Assembly (NCBI GenBank): GCA_050699515.1
Contig: JBOHFF010000038.1
Coordinates: 1 to 64,000 of the forward strand
Reading direction: 5' to 3'
DNA: 64,000 nt
Source of the DNA: GCA-003244245 sp050699515
Lineage (GTDB): Bacteria; Actinomycetota; Actinomycetes; Mycobacteriales; Pseudonocardiaceae
The notes under the pieces are model-generated. The model ran no database searches, was not told where the DNA came from, and saw only the letters and a program-made list of their open reading frames with translations. The translations under genes and the position numbers were made by a program. Of the stretch, positions 42,654 through 52,565 are shown in pieces; positions within the stretch are counted from its first letter, which is position 1, and every line of letters begins with the position of its first letter.

Positions 42654-44930
42654 TCAGTCGGCGGCGAGTAGGAGTGCGACGGGGTAGCGGGAGAGGAGGT
42701 CGGCCAGCCGCACGCCATCCGAGGCCGGGACACCGGTGAAGGCGTCGGACCAGGTGCCCTCGGGCAGGGACAGCACGGTCTCGCCCCAACCACCGCGGGT
42801 GGCCAGCCCCACCGGTAGCCGGGTGGCGACCGCGACGACCCCGCGGCGGGCGAACGCGATAGCGTGCGACGCGGCAGGGCCGAGGGCGCGCAACGCGGTG
42901 TAGCCGCTGAACCGCTCGGGATCCTCGCGACGGGCGCGCAGCGCGCGGGACACCACCAGCAGCTTCGCCGCGCCGGAATCGTCGACGTCGGGCAGCCGGC
43001 CGCGGTCTATCCGGGCCAGCAGCTCCGCCCTGGTGGTGAAGTCCACCGGTCGGCGGTTGTCCGGATCCACCAGTGAGAGGTCCCACAGCTCGCTGCCCTG
43101 GTAGGTGTCCGGCACCCCGGGCATGGCTAGTTGCACCAGTGCCGCGGACAGCGAGTTCGACCACCCTGGCGGGATGATCCGAGCCGCGGCGCCGGTTACC
43201 GCGGCGCTCAGCGCGGGATCGTCCAGTACCGCGTCGGCCAGAGCGTGCATCGCCGTCTCGAACGGCTCGTCCGGATCGGTCCAGCTGGTGTGGGTCCGCG
43301 CCTCACGCATCGCCTTGTCCAGGTAGGCGTGCAGCCGCTCGGGCGTCAGCGGCCACGCGCCGACGACGCTCTGCCACAGCAGGTGACCCAGCGCTGGGTC
43401 GGGCACTCCGGCCCCGGCCGCCGCAGCCAGCCTGGTGAAGTCCCGGACCGTATCGGCCCACCAGCGCGGGAGCTCAGCGAGCACCGCCAGCCGGGCCCGC
43501 ACATCGGCGGAACGCTTGGTGTCGTGGGTGGACAGTGTGGTCATCCCGTGCGGCGCGATCTGCTCGCGGTGGGCCAATGCGGCGTGGAAGGCGTCGAGGT
43601 CGAGGCCGAAGCGGGCCGGGTCCCCGCCCACCTCGTTGAGCGCGACGAACCGGGTCCAGCGGTAGTAGGCGGTGTCCTCCACTCCCTTGGCCATCACTGA
43701 GCCGGAGGTCTGCTGGAACCGGACGGCGATCTCGTCGCGGGGATCTCGCAGTCGGGGTGAGAGCGTCTCCAGCGCGTCCACCAGATCGGGGCGCCGGCGT
43801 TGAGCACAGGCCAGCGCCTGATCCAGCTGGCTGAGCCCATCTTCGGGCAGGTAGGAGCGGTAGACCGGGAAGCAGGCCAGCACCGCGGCGAGCGCCTCGC
43901 CCACCGCGGGAATCGATGGTGCCAGCGTGGCCAGGCGATGCAACTCCGAGCCGAGCATGCCGGTGGCCACGTCGAGCTTGCAGTCGTGCACCAGGTCCGG
44001 CCAGTTGGTCCGGACGCCGGTCAGCTCGGTGTCCAACGCGGTGAAGGCGCTCTCGCCTGCCGGGTCGACGAGGATCCCGTCGACCTCGGCGAGCGCGTCA
44101 TAACCGGTGGTCCCCGCCACCGGCCAGGACGCAGGCAGCTCCTCGCCCGGTTCGAGGATCTTCTCCACCACGATCCAGGCGTCGGGGGCGTGCGCGCGCA
44201 GCCGGTGCAGGTAACCGCCGGGGTCGGTCAGACCGTCCGGGTGGTCCACCCGCAGGCCGTCCACCTCACCCGCGGCCACCCACCGCAGGATCTCGCCGTG
44301 GGTGGCGGCGAACACCTCCGGGTCCTCGACGCGGACCGCGGCGAGCTCGCTGATCGCAAAGAACCGCCGGTAACCCACATCCGAGCGCCAGGAGACCAGC
44401 CGGTAGTGCTGTGCCTCGTGCACCTGCAGCGGGCTGCCGCCGGCAGTGCCGGGAGCCAGTGGGAAGGCGTGGGAGTGGTAGCGCAGCAGCTCACCGTCCA
44501 CTCGGAGATCGGCTAGTGCGTCGGGGGAGTCGGCCAGCACGGGTAGGCGCAGTGGCCAGCCGGTGAGGTCGAACCACCGCGCGAAGCGCGAGGACGGTCC
44601 GTGGCGGAGCAGATCCCACCAGGCCGGGTTGGCACCTGGGTCGGCCACCCCGAGGTGGTTGGGCACGATGTCCATCACTAGCCCCACACCGTGCTCGCGA
44701 ACCGCGGTCACCAGGGCGCGGCGGCCCGATTCGCCGCCGAGCACCTCGGATACCCGGTAGGGGTCAGCCACGTCGTACCCGTGTTGGGATCCCGGCATCG
44801 CCGCCAGCAACGGGGAGGCATAGACCGCGCCGACACCCAGCGACGCCAGGTAGGGCACCACGGCGCCGGCATCAGCGAAGGTCAGGCCAGGGCCGAGCTG
44901 GAGCCGGTAGGTCGAAGGCAGAGCTGTCAT
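42654..44930 (-). CDS. treY: Malto-oligosyltrehalose synthase
   Basis: 758 residues, the family length. Turns the reducing-end glucose of maltodextrin into an alpha,alpha-1,1 link. GH13 blocks: STYRLQLGPGLTFADAGAVV, GLVMDIVPNHLGVADPGANP, EVDGLRVDHPDGLTDPGGYL (nucleophile), AWIVVEKILEPGEELP and TTLSTHDTKRSADVRAR. ATG 44930 has GGAGA upstream. With treZ it forms the TreY/TreZ route from glycogen to trehalose; no treX (debranching enzyme) is in the window. Confidence 0.96.
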   Translation of the reverse strand: MTALPSTYRLQLGPGLTFADAGAVVPYLASLGVGAVYASPLLAAMPGSQHGYDVADPYRVSEVLGGESGRRALVTAVREHGVGLVMDIVPNHLGVADPGANPAWWDLLRHGPSSRFARWFDLTGWPLRLPVLADSPDALADLRVDGELLRYHSHAFPLAPGTAGGSPLQVHEAQHYRLVSWRSDVGYRRFFAISELAAVRVEDPEVFAATHGEILRWVAAGEVDGLRVDHPDGLTDPGGYLHRLRAHAPDAWIVVEKILEPGEELPASWPVAGTTGYDALAEVDGILVDPAGESAFTALDTELTGVRTNWPDLVHDCKLDVATGMLGSELHRLATLAPSIPAVGEALAAVLACFPVYRSYLPEDGLSQLDQALACAQRRRPDLVDALETLSPRLRDPRDEIAVRFQQTSGSVMAKGVEDTAYYRWTRFVALNEVGGDPARFGLDLDAFHAALAHREQIAPHGMTTLSTHDTKRSADVRARLAVLAELPRWWADTVRDFTRLAAAAGAGVPDPALGHLLWQSVVGAWPLTPERLHAYLDKAMREARTHTSWTDPDEPFETAMHALADAVLDDPALSAAVTGAAARIIPPGWSNSLSAALVQLAMPGVPDTYQGSELWDLSLVDPDNRRPVDFTTRAELLARIDRGRLPDVDDSGAAKLLVVSRALRARREDPERFSGYTALRALGPAASHAIAFARRGVVAVATRLPVGLATRGGWGETVLSLPEGTWSDAFTGVPASDGVRLADLLSRYPVALLLAAD

Positions 44931-44959
44931 CGCTTCGTCTCCGTAGCAAGAGATCTCTG

Positions 44960-46162
44960 TTACGCACTCACAAGTGCGCGGACGTGTCCGCGCACTTCCC
45001 CCAGCCCGATGATGGTGCCTTCTGGGCCCGGGGCGGTCCCGGTGATCGATACTTCGTCGCCGTCGGCGAGGAAGCTGCGGGTGGATCCATCGGCGAGGGT
45101 CAGTGGAGAGGAGCCGTTCCAACTGAGTTCGAGCAGGCAGCCCCGCTCGTCCGGGGCAGCGCCGCTGACCGTGCCGGAGGCGAGCAGGTCGCCGGTGCGC
45201 AGGCAGGCACCGTTGACGGTCAGGTGCGCCAGCTGCTGCGCCGCTGTCCAGTACATGCCGGCGAACGGCGGCCGGGACACCAGCTGACCGTTGAGCCGCA
45301 CTTCCAGGGAGATGTCCAGTCCCCACGGCTGGGCGCCAGTGTCGTCGAGATAGGGCAACGGGTGGGGATCGCGCACCGGTGGCCGGATGCGTGCGGCGCG
45401 CAACGCGTCCAGCGGGACCACCCAGGGGGAGATCGAGGTGGCGAACGACTTGCCGAGCAACGGCCCGAGTGGGACGTACTCCCAAGCCTGGATGTCCCTG
45501 GCGGACCAGTCGTTGACCAAGCACACACCGAAGACGTGGTCAGCGAATCCGCTCAGCGGGACCGGCTGCCCCAGAGCCGAGGGCACGCCGACGACGAAGC
45601 CGAGCTCTGCCTCGAAGTCCAGCGCGTTGGAGGGACCGAAAGTGATGGTGCCCTCCGGGAGACGCCGCTGGCCCTGCGGGCGGGTGACCGGCGTCCCGGA
45701 GACGACCACCGTGCCGGCCCGGCCGTGGTACCCGATCGGCAGGTGCCGCCAGTTCGCCGGCAGCGCAGGTTGGCCGGGTCGCAGGATGCGCCCGACGTTG
45801 GTCGCATGCTGCTCGCAGGAGTAGAAATCGACGTAATCTGCGACGGTGAACGGCAGCCGCATCGTCACATCGGCGGCCGGCCGGAGCAACGGCGCCAGCA
45901 CACCGGCGTGGCACTCGCCGGTGAGCCAGCGGGTCAGCGCGGCGCGGACCGTGGACCAGACCCGGGGCCCGGCGGCGAGCAGGGCATCGAGGGTGCCGCC
46001 ACCGAACAGCGCCGCGTGCTCGGGCAGCAGCGTCGCGCTGGCCGCGGTGAGGTCGAGGATCGCCTCGCCCACCGCGACCCCGACCCGGGGCTGCCCCCCG
46101 GCGGCGTCGGTGAAGACACCGAACGGCAGGGTGTGCAGGCCGAAGGGGTGGTCGGTGATCAT
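44960..46162 (-). CDS. fahA: Fumarylacetoacetase
   Basis: 400 residues. Last step of tyrosine catabolism: fumarylacetoacetate to fumarate and acetoacetate. Motifs: VADYVDFYSCEQHATNVGRI (metal Asp), NWRHLPIGYHGRAGTVVVSG, LDFEAELGFVVG and LVNDWSARDIQAWEYVPLGP. ATG 46162 overlaps the hgmA stop (ATGA). Confidence 0.96.
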   Translation of the reverse strand: MITDHPFGLHTLPFGVFTDAAGGQPRVGVAVGEAILDLTAASATLLPEHAALFGGGTLDALLAAGPRVWSTVRAALTRWLTGECHAGVLAPLLRPAADVTMRLPFTVADYVDFYSCEQHATNVGRILRPGQPALPANWRHLPIGYHGRAGTVVVSGTPVTRPQGQRRLPEGTITFGPSNALDFEAELGFVVGVPSALGQPVPLSGFADHVFGVCLVNDWSARDIQAWEYVPLGPLLGKSFATSISPWVVPLDALRAARIRPPVRDPHPLPYLDDTGAQPWGLDISLEVRLNGQLVSRPPFAGMYWTAAQQLAHLTVNGACLRTGDLLASGTVSGAAPDERGCLLELSWNGSSPLTLADGSTRSFLADGDEVSITGTAPGPEGTIIGLGEVRGHVRALVSA

Positions 46163-47358
46163 GTGATCGGGTCTCGGCCTGACCAGCTCCACGGGTAAGC
46201 CGGATCCTCACACCCGGCGGCGCCCCCGCCCAGCTCCAGCGGGCGGAAGGTGTCCACCATCACCGCCAGCTCGTCGAAGAACTCCCTCCCGAGGCTGCGC
46301 TCGATCGCTCCTGGCTGCGGGCCGTGCGAGTGCCCGCCGGGATGCAGCGAGATCGAGCCCTGGCCGATTCCGCTGCCCTTGCGGGCCTCGTAGTCGCCGC
46401 CGCAGTAGAACATGACCTCATCGGAGTCGACGTTGGAGTGGTAATAGGGCACCGGCACGGACAGCGGGTGGTAGTCGACCTTGCGGGGTACGAAGTTGCA
46501 GATCACGAACCCGGTACCGGCGAAGACCTGATGCGCCGGAGGCGGCTGGTGGATGCGCCCGGTGATCGGCTCGAAGTCGGCGACGTTGAACGCGTACGGG
46601 TAGAGGCAGCCGTCCCAGCCGACGACGTCGAACGGGTGTCGCGGGTAGGTGTAGACGGTGCCGGCGGCACCTCGCGCGCCGCGGTGCTTGACCAGGACCT
46701 CGACGTCGGTGCCCTCGGCCACGACCAGCTGGCCGGGGCCGCGCAGGTCCCGCTCGCAGTACGGCGCGTGCTCCAGGAATTGCCCGAACCGGGACAGATA
46801 ACGCGGTGGTGGGGTGATGTGGCTGTTGGCCTCGATGCAGTACGCGCGCAGCGGCCCGTCCGGGCCCGGCACCCACCGGTGGGTGGTGCCGCGTGGCAGC
46901 ATCACGTAGTCACCGGTGCCGACCGCCAGCGGGCCGAACACCGTCTGCACGGTCGCCGAGCCGGACTCCAGGTACACGCACTCGTCGCCCAGCGCGTTGC
47001 GGTACAGCGGCGAGGCCTCACCCGCTACGGCGTAGCTGATCTGCACGTCGGCGTTACCCAGCACCAGCCGCCGACCTGTCACGACGTCAAGGCGTGTCCA
47101 CTCCTGGTCATCGAACAGGTTGTGCAACCGCAGATGTCGTGGGAGCAGTGGTTCGTTGGGGGTTGTGCCGTGGTCGGGCAGCGTCCAGGGCCGGGCGTCG
47201 ACGATCGCCGAGGGGATCTGTTCGTGGTAGAGCAGCGAGGAATCCGACGAGAAGCCTTCAGCGCCCATCAGCTCCTCGTAGTACAACGAGCCGTCGCCGC
47301 GCCGGTGCTGGGTGTGCCGCTTGCCTGGGATCGTGCCCGCCTGCCGGTAGAAGGCCAT
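46159..47358 (-). CDS. hgmA: Homogentisate 1,2-dioxygenase
   Basis: 399 residues. Opens the homogentisate ring with iron and oxygen to maleylacetoacetate. The cupin metal region is seen in YYHSNVDSDEVMFYCGGDYE and SISLHPGGHSHGPQPGAIER. Begins AFYRQAGTIPGKRHTQHR. 13 bases separate it from hppD. No maleylacetoacetate isomerase gene lies in the cluster, as is common in actinobacteria with glutathione-independent enzymes encoded elsewhere. Confidence 0.95.
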   Translation of the reverse strand: MAFYRQAGTIPGKRHTQHRRGDGSLYYEELMGAEGFSSDSSLLYHEQIPSAIVDARPWTLPDHGTTPNEPLLPRHLRLHNLFDDQEWTRLDVVTGRRLVLGNADVQISYAVAGEASPLYRNALGDECVYLESGSATVQTVFGPLAVGTGDYVMLPRGTTHRWVPGPDGPLRAYCIEANSHITPPPRYLSRFGQFLEHAPYCERDLRGPGQLVVAEGTDVEVLVKHRGARGAAGTVYTYPRHPFDVVGWDGCLYPYAFNVADFEPITGRIHQPPPAHQVFAGTGFVICNFVPRKVDYHPLSVPVPYYHSNVDSDEVMFYCGGDYEARKGSGIGQGSISLHPGGHSHGPQPGAIERSLGREFFDELAVMVDTFRPLELGGGAAGCEDPAYPWSWSGRDPIT

Positions 47359-47371
47359 GGTGATCCCGGTG

Positions 47372-48553
47372 TCACAAGTTTCCGCGGCGGGCCTGCTCGC
47401 GCTCGATGGCCTCGAACAGGGCCTTGAAGTTGCCCTTGCCGAAGCCCAGTGAGCCGTGCCGCTCGATGAGCTCGAAAAAGACCGTCGGCCGGTCCTGTAC
47501 CGGCTTGGTGAACACCTGCAACAGGTAACCGTCCTCGTCGCGGTCGGCGAGGATACGCAGTTCACGCAGGGTCTGGATGGGCACGCGGGTGTCACCGACC
47601 CACTCGCCGAGGGTGTCGTAGTAGGTATCCGGAGTGTCCAGGAACTCCACCCCCCGGGCCCGCATCGCGCTCACCGCGCCGACGATGTCGCCGGTGGCCA
47701 GCGCGATGTGCTGCACTCCCGGGCCGCCGTGGAACTCCAGGTACTCGTCGATCTGCGAGCGCCGACGGCCGGCCGCTGGTTCGTTGAGCGGAAACTTGAC
47801 CCGGTGGTTGCCACTGGTCACCACTTTGGACATCAGTGCGGAGTAGCGGGTGGAGATGTCCTCGCCGACGAATTCCGCCATGTTCTCGAAGCCCATCACC
47901 CGGTTGTAGAACGACACCCAGGCGTCCATGCGACCCAGCTCGACGTTGCCCACGCAGTGGTCCACCGCCTGGAACAACCGGCGCCCCGTGGGCACCAGCG
48001 GCGGGTGGGCCACGAACCCGGGGAGGAAAGGGCCCCGGTAACGGGACCGATCGACCAGGGTGTGCCGGGTGTCCCCGTAGGTCGCCAGCGCCGCTCGCCG
48101 TACCGTGCCGTGCTCGTCGGTGGCCTGGGCCGGTTCCTCCAGGATGGTGGCGCCCTGCCTGCGGGCGAACGCGACCGCCCGGTCCACGTCGGGCACCTCG
48201 ATGGCCAGGTCGCTCACACTGTCACCGTGCGCGCTCACCCGCTGGGTCAGCGGGGTGCCGGCTCGCGCTGCGCCGCGGAGCACGAACCGAGCCCGCCCGG
48301 AGACCAGCACGTACTCCACCGCATCCCGGTAGCCCTGTTCCGGGCCCCGGTAGGCCACACAGGTCATGCCGAACGCGGTGGAGTAGAAGTGCGCCGCCTG
48401 CCGCGCGTTGCCGAGTGTGAAGGCGATGTGGTCCATGCCGACGACCGGGAACGGGTCCGACCTGAGGTCATGCGCGATGCCACCGATCAGAGCGTCGACG
48501 TCACTGCGCTGCGCCGTCCCAACGGGCCGGGACGGCCGGGACGATGTGGTCAC
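47372..48553 (-). CDS. hppD: 4-hydroxyphenylpyruvate dioxygenase
   Basis: 393 residues. Converts 4-hydroxyphenylpyruvate to homogentisate. Two vicinal-oxygen-chelate domains: GMDHIAFTLGNARQAAHFYS (first), AVDHCVGNVELGRMDAWVSF (iron His), GVQHIALATGDIVGAVSAMR (iron His) and PTVFFELIERHGSLGFGKGN (iron Glu). First gene of hppD-hgmA-fahA, so it likely holds the promoter. Confidence 0.96.
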   Translation of the reverse strand: MTTSSRPSRPVGTAQRSDVDALIGGIAHDLRSDPFPVVGMDHIAFTLGNARQAAHFYSTAFGMTCVAYRGPEQGYRDAVEYVLVSGRARFVLRGAARAGTPLTQRVSAHGDSVSDLAIEVPDVDRAVAFARRQGATILEEPAQATDEHGTVRRAALATYGDTRHTLVDRSRYRGPFLPGFVAHPPLVPTGRRLFQAVDHCVGNVELGRMDAWVSFYNRVMGFENMAEFVGEDISTRYSALMSKVVTSGNHRVKFPLNEPAAGRRRSQIDEYLEFHGGPGVQHIALATGDIVGAVSAMRARGVEFLDTPDTYYDTLGEWVGDTRVPIQTLRELRILADRDEDGYLLQVFTKPVQDRPTVFFELIERHGSLGFGKGNFKALFEAIEREQARRGNL

Positions 48554-48607
48554 ATTAACGATGCTAGCGCCGGTTCTCCCCGGTCCACGCCCACGATTAG
48601 GGCTGGC

Positions 48608-49423
48608 CTAGGGGGACGCGGCGTTCAGGGCCGCGCGCATCTGGGTGATCGGCGCCCGGTGACCGGTCATCAGCTCGACCTGGACGGCGGCCTGGTGCAG
48701 CAGGACCGCCAGTCCACTGACGATCCGGCAGCCGGCGGCTAGCGCGGAGGCGGCCAATGGGGTGGGCCACGGCGAGTAGACGACATCGAGCACTACCGGC
48801 CGGGTGACCCAGCGCTGATCGGTCAGCGGATCGGCGGCCCCCGCCGGCAGGGTGCAGATGACCACGTCGGCCTCGGGTAGCTCCACATCGGGTAGCCCAC
48901 CGGAGATCGTCGGCCGGACACCGAGCCGCTCGGCTGTTGCACGCAGATCCGTCGTTCTGGTCGTATCCCGGACCAGCACCCTCGGCGCGCGCTCTCCGAG
49001 CTCGCGCAGCGCGGCCAGCGCGGCTTGGGCGGTACCGCCGGCCCCTAGGACCACACCGGCCTGGACTCGATCGACACCCGCTTCGCCCAGCGCGGCGAGG
49101 ATGCCGGCCACGTCGGTGTTCTCGGCGCGACGGCTCTCGCCTGGCCCTCCGAGCACCAGGGTGTTCGCCGCGCCGACCGCGCCGGCCAGCGGGGAGACCT
49201 GGTCGGCCACGGTCAGCGCCACCCGCTTGAGCGGCATCGTCAGGGACAGTCCGACCCATTCCGCCCCGAGCCGCTCGACGAAGGCGGGTAGCGCCGACTG
49301 ATCGCAGTGCACCGCGTCGTAGCGCCAGCCGGTCAGACCGAGCGCGGCGTATGCGGCGCAGTGCAGGGTCGGCGACAGTGAATGCCGGATCGGAGAACCC
49401 AGCACCGCCGCCCGTCGTCTCAT
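48608..49423 (-). CDS. aroE: Shikimate dehydrogenase family protein
   Basis: About 271 residues. Reduces 3-dehydroshikimate with NADPH. Substrate site AAVLGSPIRHSLSPTLHCAA and SLTMPLKRVAL (catalytic Lys), AANTLVLG, NADP loop VVLGAGGTAQAALAALRELG, VYSPWPTPLA. The NADP loop is GAGGTA rather than GAGGAA. ATG 49423 is chosen to match family starts; GTG 49441 is possible. Several paralogues exist in actinobacteria, so the main aroE could be elsewhere. Confidence 0.88.
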   Translation of the reverse strand: MRRRAAVLGSPIRHSLSPTLHCAAYAALGLTGWRYDAVHCDQSALPAFVERLGAEWVGLSLTMPLKRVALTVADQVSPLAGAVGAANTLVLGGPGESRRAENTDVAGILAALGEAGVDRVQAGVVLGAGGTAQAALAALRELGERAPRVLVRDTTRTTDLRATAERLGVRPTISGGLPDVELPEADVVICTLPAGAADPLTDQRWVTRPVVLDVVYSPWPTPLAASALAAGCRIVSGLAVLLHQAAVQVELMTGHRAPITQMRAALNAASP

Positions 49424-49635
49424 CGACTCGCTAGCCGCCACTCACCGATCTTCCCACGGTGTCCACCTGCTGTTCACCATGGAGCTTGTATCAAGAAACC
49501 GGGACCGCAGATGCACGTGCTCTTGCACGAAACGTTTCCGGTCTGTTATTGAGATCTCGGGGGCGTAAGTTCGTCTTCGCGGTCTACAGCTGTTCTCCCG
49601 TCCAGCTCGTCGACGTCAGCAGGGAGGGTGAGGGG

Positions 49636-50442
49636 ATGGAACTGCCGAGCTGGGCCTCTACCGACGTGGACATAGAGCACCCCAGCCCCGCCCGGGTGTA
49701 TGACTATTACCTCGGTGGCTCGCACAACTTCGCCGTGGACCGCCAGTTGGCTCGGCGCGCCATCGAGCTGTGGCCGGACCTGCCGTTGATCATGCAAGCC
49801 AACCGGGCGTTCCTCCGCCGTTCGGTGCGCTACCTGGTCAGCCAAGGCATCACCCAGTTCCTGGACATCGGTTCCGGTATTCCCACCGAGGGAAATGTGC
49901 ACGAGGTCGCCCAGATCGCCTCACCCGAGTGCCGGGTCCTGTACGTGGACATCGATCCGGTGGCCGCCGCACACAGCCGGGCCATCCTGTCCGGGAATCC
50001 GCTCGCCGACGTCGTCCAAGCCGATCTGCGAGACGTGACGGGGATCTTCGATAACCCCACGGCGAGGCGACTGCTCGACTTGACCCAGCCGATCGGTGTG
50101 CTCATGGTGGCGATGCTGCACTTCGTTCCGGACCCGGCGGACCCGGCCAGCATCGTCGGGCTCTACCACAAGATGATGCCGCCCGGCAGCCATCTCGTCG
50201 TCTCGCACGCCACCCACGAGGGCCAGCCCGACAAGGCCGCGGCGCACACCGAGCTCTACCGGCGCGCCGGTGCCCCGCTGACCATGCGTTCCCGAGCGCA
50301 GATCGAGGCGTTGCTGGATGGGTTCGACCTCATCCCGCCCGGCGTGGTGTTCCTGCCCCTGTGGCGTCCGGACTCGCCAGCCGACGTCGATGATCATCCA
50401 GAGCGGTTCACAGGTTACGCGGTGGTAGGCCGGCGAGCATGA
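49636..50442 (+). CDS. SAM-dependent methyltransferase, Methyltransf_19 family
   Basis: 268 residues. Family hallmarks: HPSPARVYDYYLGGSHNFAV, NRAFLRRSVRYLVSQGITQF, LDIGSGIPTEGNVHEVAQ and VLYVDIDPVAAAHSRAIL, with VVSHATHE near the end. Typical of Streptomyces and Pseudonocardiales; substrate unknown. ATG 49636 follows GGGAGGGTGAGGGG. Stop overlaps the GGDEF-EAL gene (ATGA), suggesting linked function. Confidence 0.92.
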   Translation: MELPSWASTDVDIEHPSPARVYDYYLGGSHNFAVDRQLARRAIELWPDLPLIMQANRAFLRRSVRYLVSQGITQFLDIGSGIPTEGNVHEVAQIASPECRVLYVDIDPVAAAHSRAILSGNPLADVVQADLRDVTGIFDNPTARRLLDLTQPIGVLMVAMLHFVPDPADPASIVGLYHKMMPPGSHLVVSHATHEGQPDKAAAHTELYRRAGAPLTMRSRAQIEALLDGFDLIPPGVVFLPLWRPDSPADVDDHPERFTGYAVVGRRA

Positions 50443-52565
50443 CCCAGGCTGCTCACGAGGCGTTCGCTCGGCGTTGGACCGAGGCGATCGTCGGCACCAG
50501 CTATGTGTCAATGGGGCGCCGCGTGCTCGCCAAGCATCTGCTGGGACTCACCGGGCAAGTGGTCGATGCGGTGCTGGCTCCTGATTTCGACCCCTCGATC
50601 GGGCGTCGGGTCGGCGTCGACATGGTCGCGGCACATTTCACCGGCACCGAGACGCTCAGCAAGACACTCGAACTGATCGCCGAGGGACTGCCGGGTCTGC
50701 TGGGTCGCGCTCCGGACGTCGACATCACCAACCGGCTGGCGCAGCTGATCGGCGCCCTGGCCGCGGGCTATGCGGGTGCGTTGCGTGAGCGCAGCCTCGA
50801 TGAGCAGGATGCGGTTTATCGCGCTGGGCTGCGCGCACGCAGGCAGGCCGAGCAGGCGCTCGCGGCCAGTGAGGCGAAATTCCGGGCTATGTTCACCGAC
50901 GCGGCGATCGGGATCGGGATCGGTGATCTGGAAGGCAACATCACCGAGGTCAATCCGGCGTTGCAACAGATGTTCGGTTACACCCACGAGGAGTTCACCC
51001 AGCTCCACGTCAGTGCGATGGTCCACCCGGATGACGCTCCCAGCGTATGGCAACTCTACGATGAGCTGATTCGCGGTGAGCGCGAGTATTTCCGAGCGGA
51101 GAAGCGGTACTACCGATCCGATGGCGGTGAGATCTGGACTCATGTGACCGTGTCGTTGGTGCGTGACGAGTCCGGAGAGCCTGCGTACCAGGTAGCGATG
51201 TTACAGGACATCTCCGAACGGCGTAGCCTGCAAGCCAAGCTGCACTACCAGGCCTATCACGACCCGCTCACCGAGCTGGCCAACCGGCAGATGGTCACCG
51301 AGCGGCTGACACAGATATTCGCCGATCCGGCGGGCGAGCGTCGGATCGGATTGTTTTTTCTCGATCTCGATGGGTTCAAAATAGTCAATGACAGCCTCGG
51401 GCACCACGTGGGCGATGAGTTGCTGAAAACAGTCGCCAACCGGCTGACCAGCTGTTGCGATCCGGGGCAGTTGGTGGCACGAATGGGCGGTGACGAATTC
51501 GTGATCATCGTTGAGGACACCACCGGGGAGGAAGAGGTGGCTGCGTTGGCCGACAAGGTGCTGGCTGCTATGGCTGAGCCGGTTCGAGTCGACCAGCATG
51601 AGCTGACGGTGACGACGAGCATCGGTGTCGTTGAGCGACAGGTGGCGGACACCAGCCCCGACGATCTCCTACAGGCCGGCGATATCACCATGTACCAGGC
51701 GAAATCCGCCGGCAAAGCTCGCTACGCCATGTTCAACCAGAACCGCAACGATGACGATGTGGCCCGATACACGCTGTCCGCGACGATGCTGGCGGCGGTG
51801 GAGCGCGGCGAGTTCTTCCTCGACTACCAGCCCTTGGTCCGCTTGCGGGACAAAGGGCTGATCGGCGTTGAGGCCCTGGTGCGCTGGCGGCATCCGACAT
51901 TCGGCGTTCTGGGACCCGACCGCTTCATCGAGCTCGCCGAGGAGAGCGGGTCGATCGTGCAGCTCGGCCGGTGGGTGCTTGCCCGGGCGTGCGAGCAGGC
52001 CCGGGGGTGGCGGGACGTTTTCGGTGCCGGCGCGCCGTTCGTCAGCGTCAACCTCGCGCCGCGCCAGCTTCACGAGCCCGCCTTGGTGAGCGATGTCGCG
52101 GAGATTCTGGTCGCGAACGGGCTGGAGCCGGCCAGCCTGCAACTCGAGCTCACCGAGCAGGCCGTGATGGGCGATGAGGTGGGCCCACTCACGGTGCTGA
52201 GGAGGCTGCACGGGATGGGTGTACGCATAGCCCTTGACGACTTCGGCATCGGGTACTGGAACATTCCCGATCTGCGCCGGCTCCCGCTACATGACCTCAA
52301 GCTGGCGGGTTCGTTCGCGGTGGGAATCGCGTCCGGTCTGGTGGATCAGCGGATCGTAGCGGCGCTGGTGGATCTGGCGCACGCTCTGGGGCTGGCGGTC
52401 ACCGCGGAAGGCATCGAGACTCGTGCGCAGTTCGGGCGGTTCCGCGCGGCGGGATGTGACACCGGCCAGGGTTCGTTGATCGCCCCACCCGGATCCGCCG
52501 AGCAGATCGATGCCCTGCTCAGGGCCGCCAGCCCGCTCTGCGACGTCAGCAGAGAACCTCGATGA
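50439..52565 (+). CDS. PAS-GGDEF-EAL cyclic-di-GMP protein
   Basis: 708 residues: a helical N-terminal sensor (1-140), a PAS domain (~146-265, FRAMFTDAAIGIGIGDLEGN), GGDEF (~270-430, YHDPLTELANRQMV, ARMGGDEFVIIVED intact) and EAL (~445-695, GVEALVRWRHP, LQLELTEQAV, IALDDFGIGYWNI, TAEGIET). The EAL motif corresponding to KIDxSF reads LKLAGSF, so a conserved acidic residue is lost, and the QGY motif is QGS. It is therefore probably a diguanylate cyclase with a weak or inactive phosphodiesterase. No membrane segment, so cytoplasmic. Confidence 0.93.
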   Translation: MTQAAHEAFARRWTEAIVGTSYVSMGRRVLAKHLLGLTGQVVDAVLAPDFDPSIGRRVGVDMVAAHFTGTETLSKTLELIAEGLPGLLGRAPDVDITNRLAQLIGALAAGYAGALRERSLDEQDAVYRAGLRARRQAEQALAASEAKFRAMFTDAAIGIGIGDLEGNITEVNPALQQMFGYTHEEFTQLHVSAMVHPDDAPSVWQLYDELIRGEREYFRAEKRYYRSDGGEIWTHVTVSLVRDESGEPAYQVAMLQDISERRSLQAKLHYQAYHDPLTELANRQMVTERLTQIFADPAGERRIGLFFLDLDGFKIVNDSLGHHVGDELLKTVANRLTSCCDPGQLVARMGGDEFVIIVEDTTGEEEVAALADKVLAAMAEPVRVDQHELTVTTSIGVVERQVADTSPDDLLQAGDITMYQAKSAGKARYAMFNQNRNDDDVARYTLSATMLAAVERGEFFLDYQPLVRLRDKGLIGVEALVRWRHPTFGVLGPDRFIELAEESGSIVQLGRWVLARACEQARGWRDVFGAGAPFVSVNLAPRQLHEPALVSDVAEILVANGLEPASLQLELTEQAVMGDEVGPLTVLRRLHGMGVRIALDDFGIGYWNIPDLRRLPLHDLKLAGSFAVGIASGLVDQRIVAALVDLAHALGLAVTAEGIETRAQFGRFRAAGCDTGQGSLIAPPGSAEQIDALLRAASPLCDVSREPR

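Noticed and set aside
44984..47427. Long plus-strand frames across fahA and hgmA
   Set aside because: Shadows of the tyrosine catabolic genes, which have clear catalytic motifs on the minus strand.
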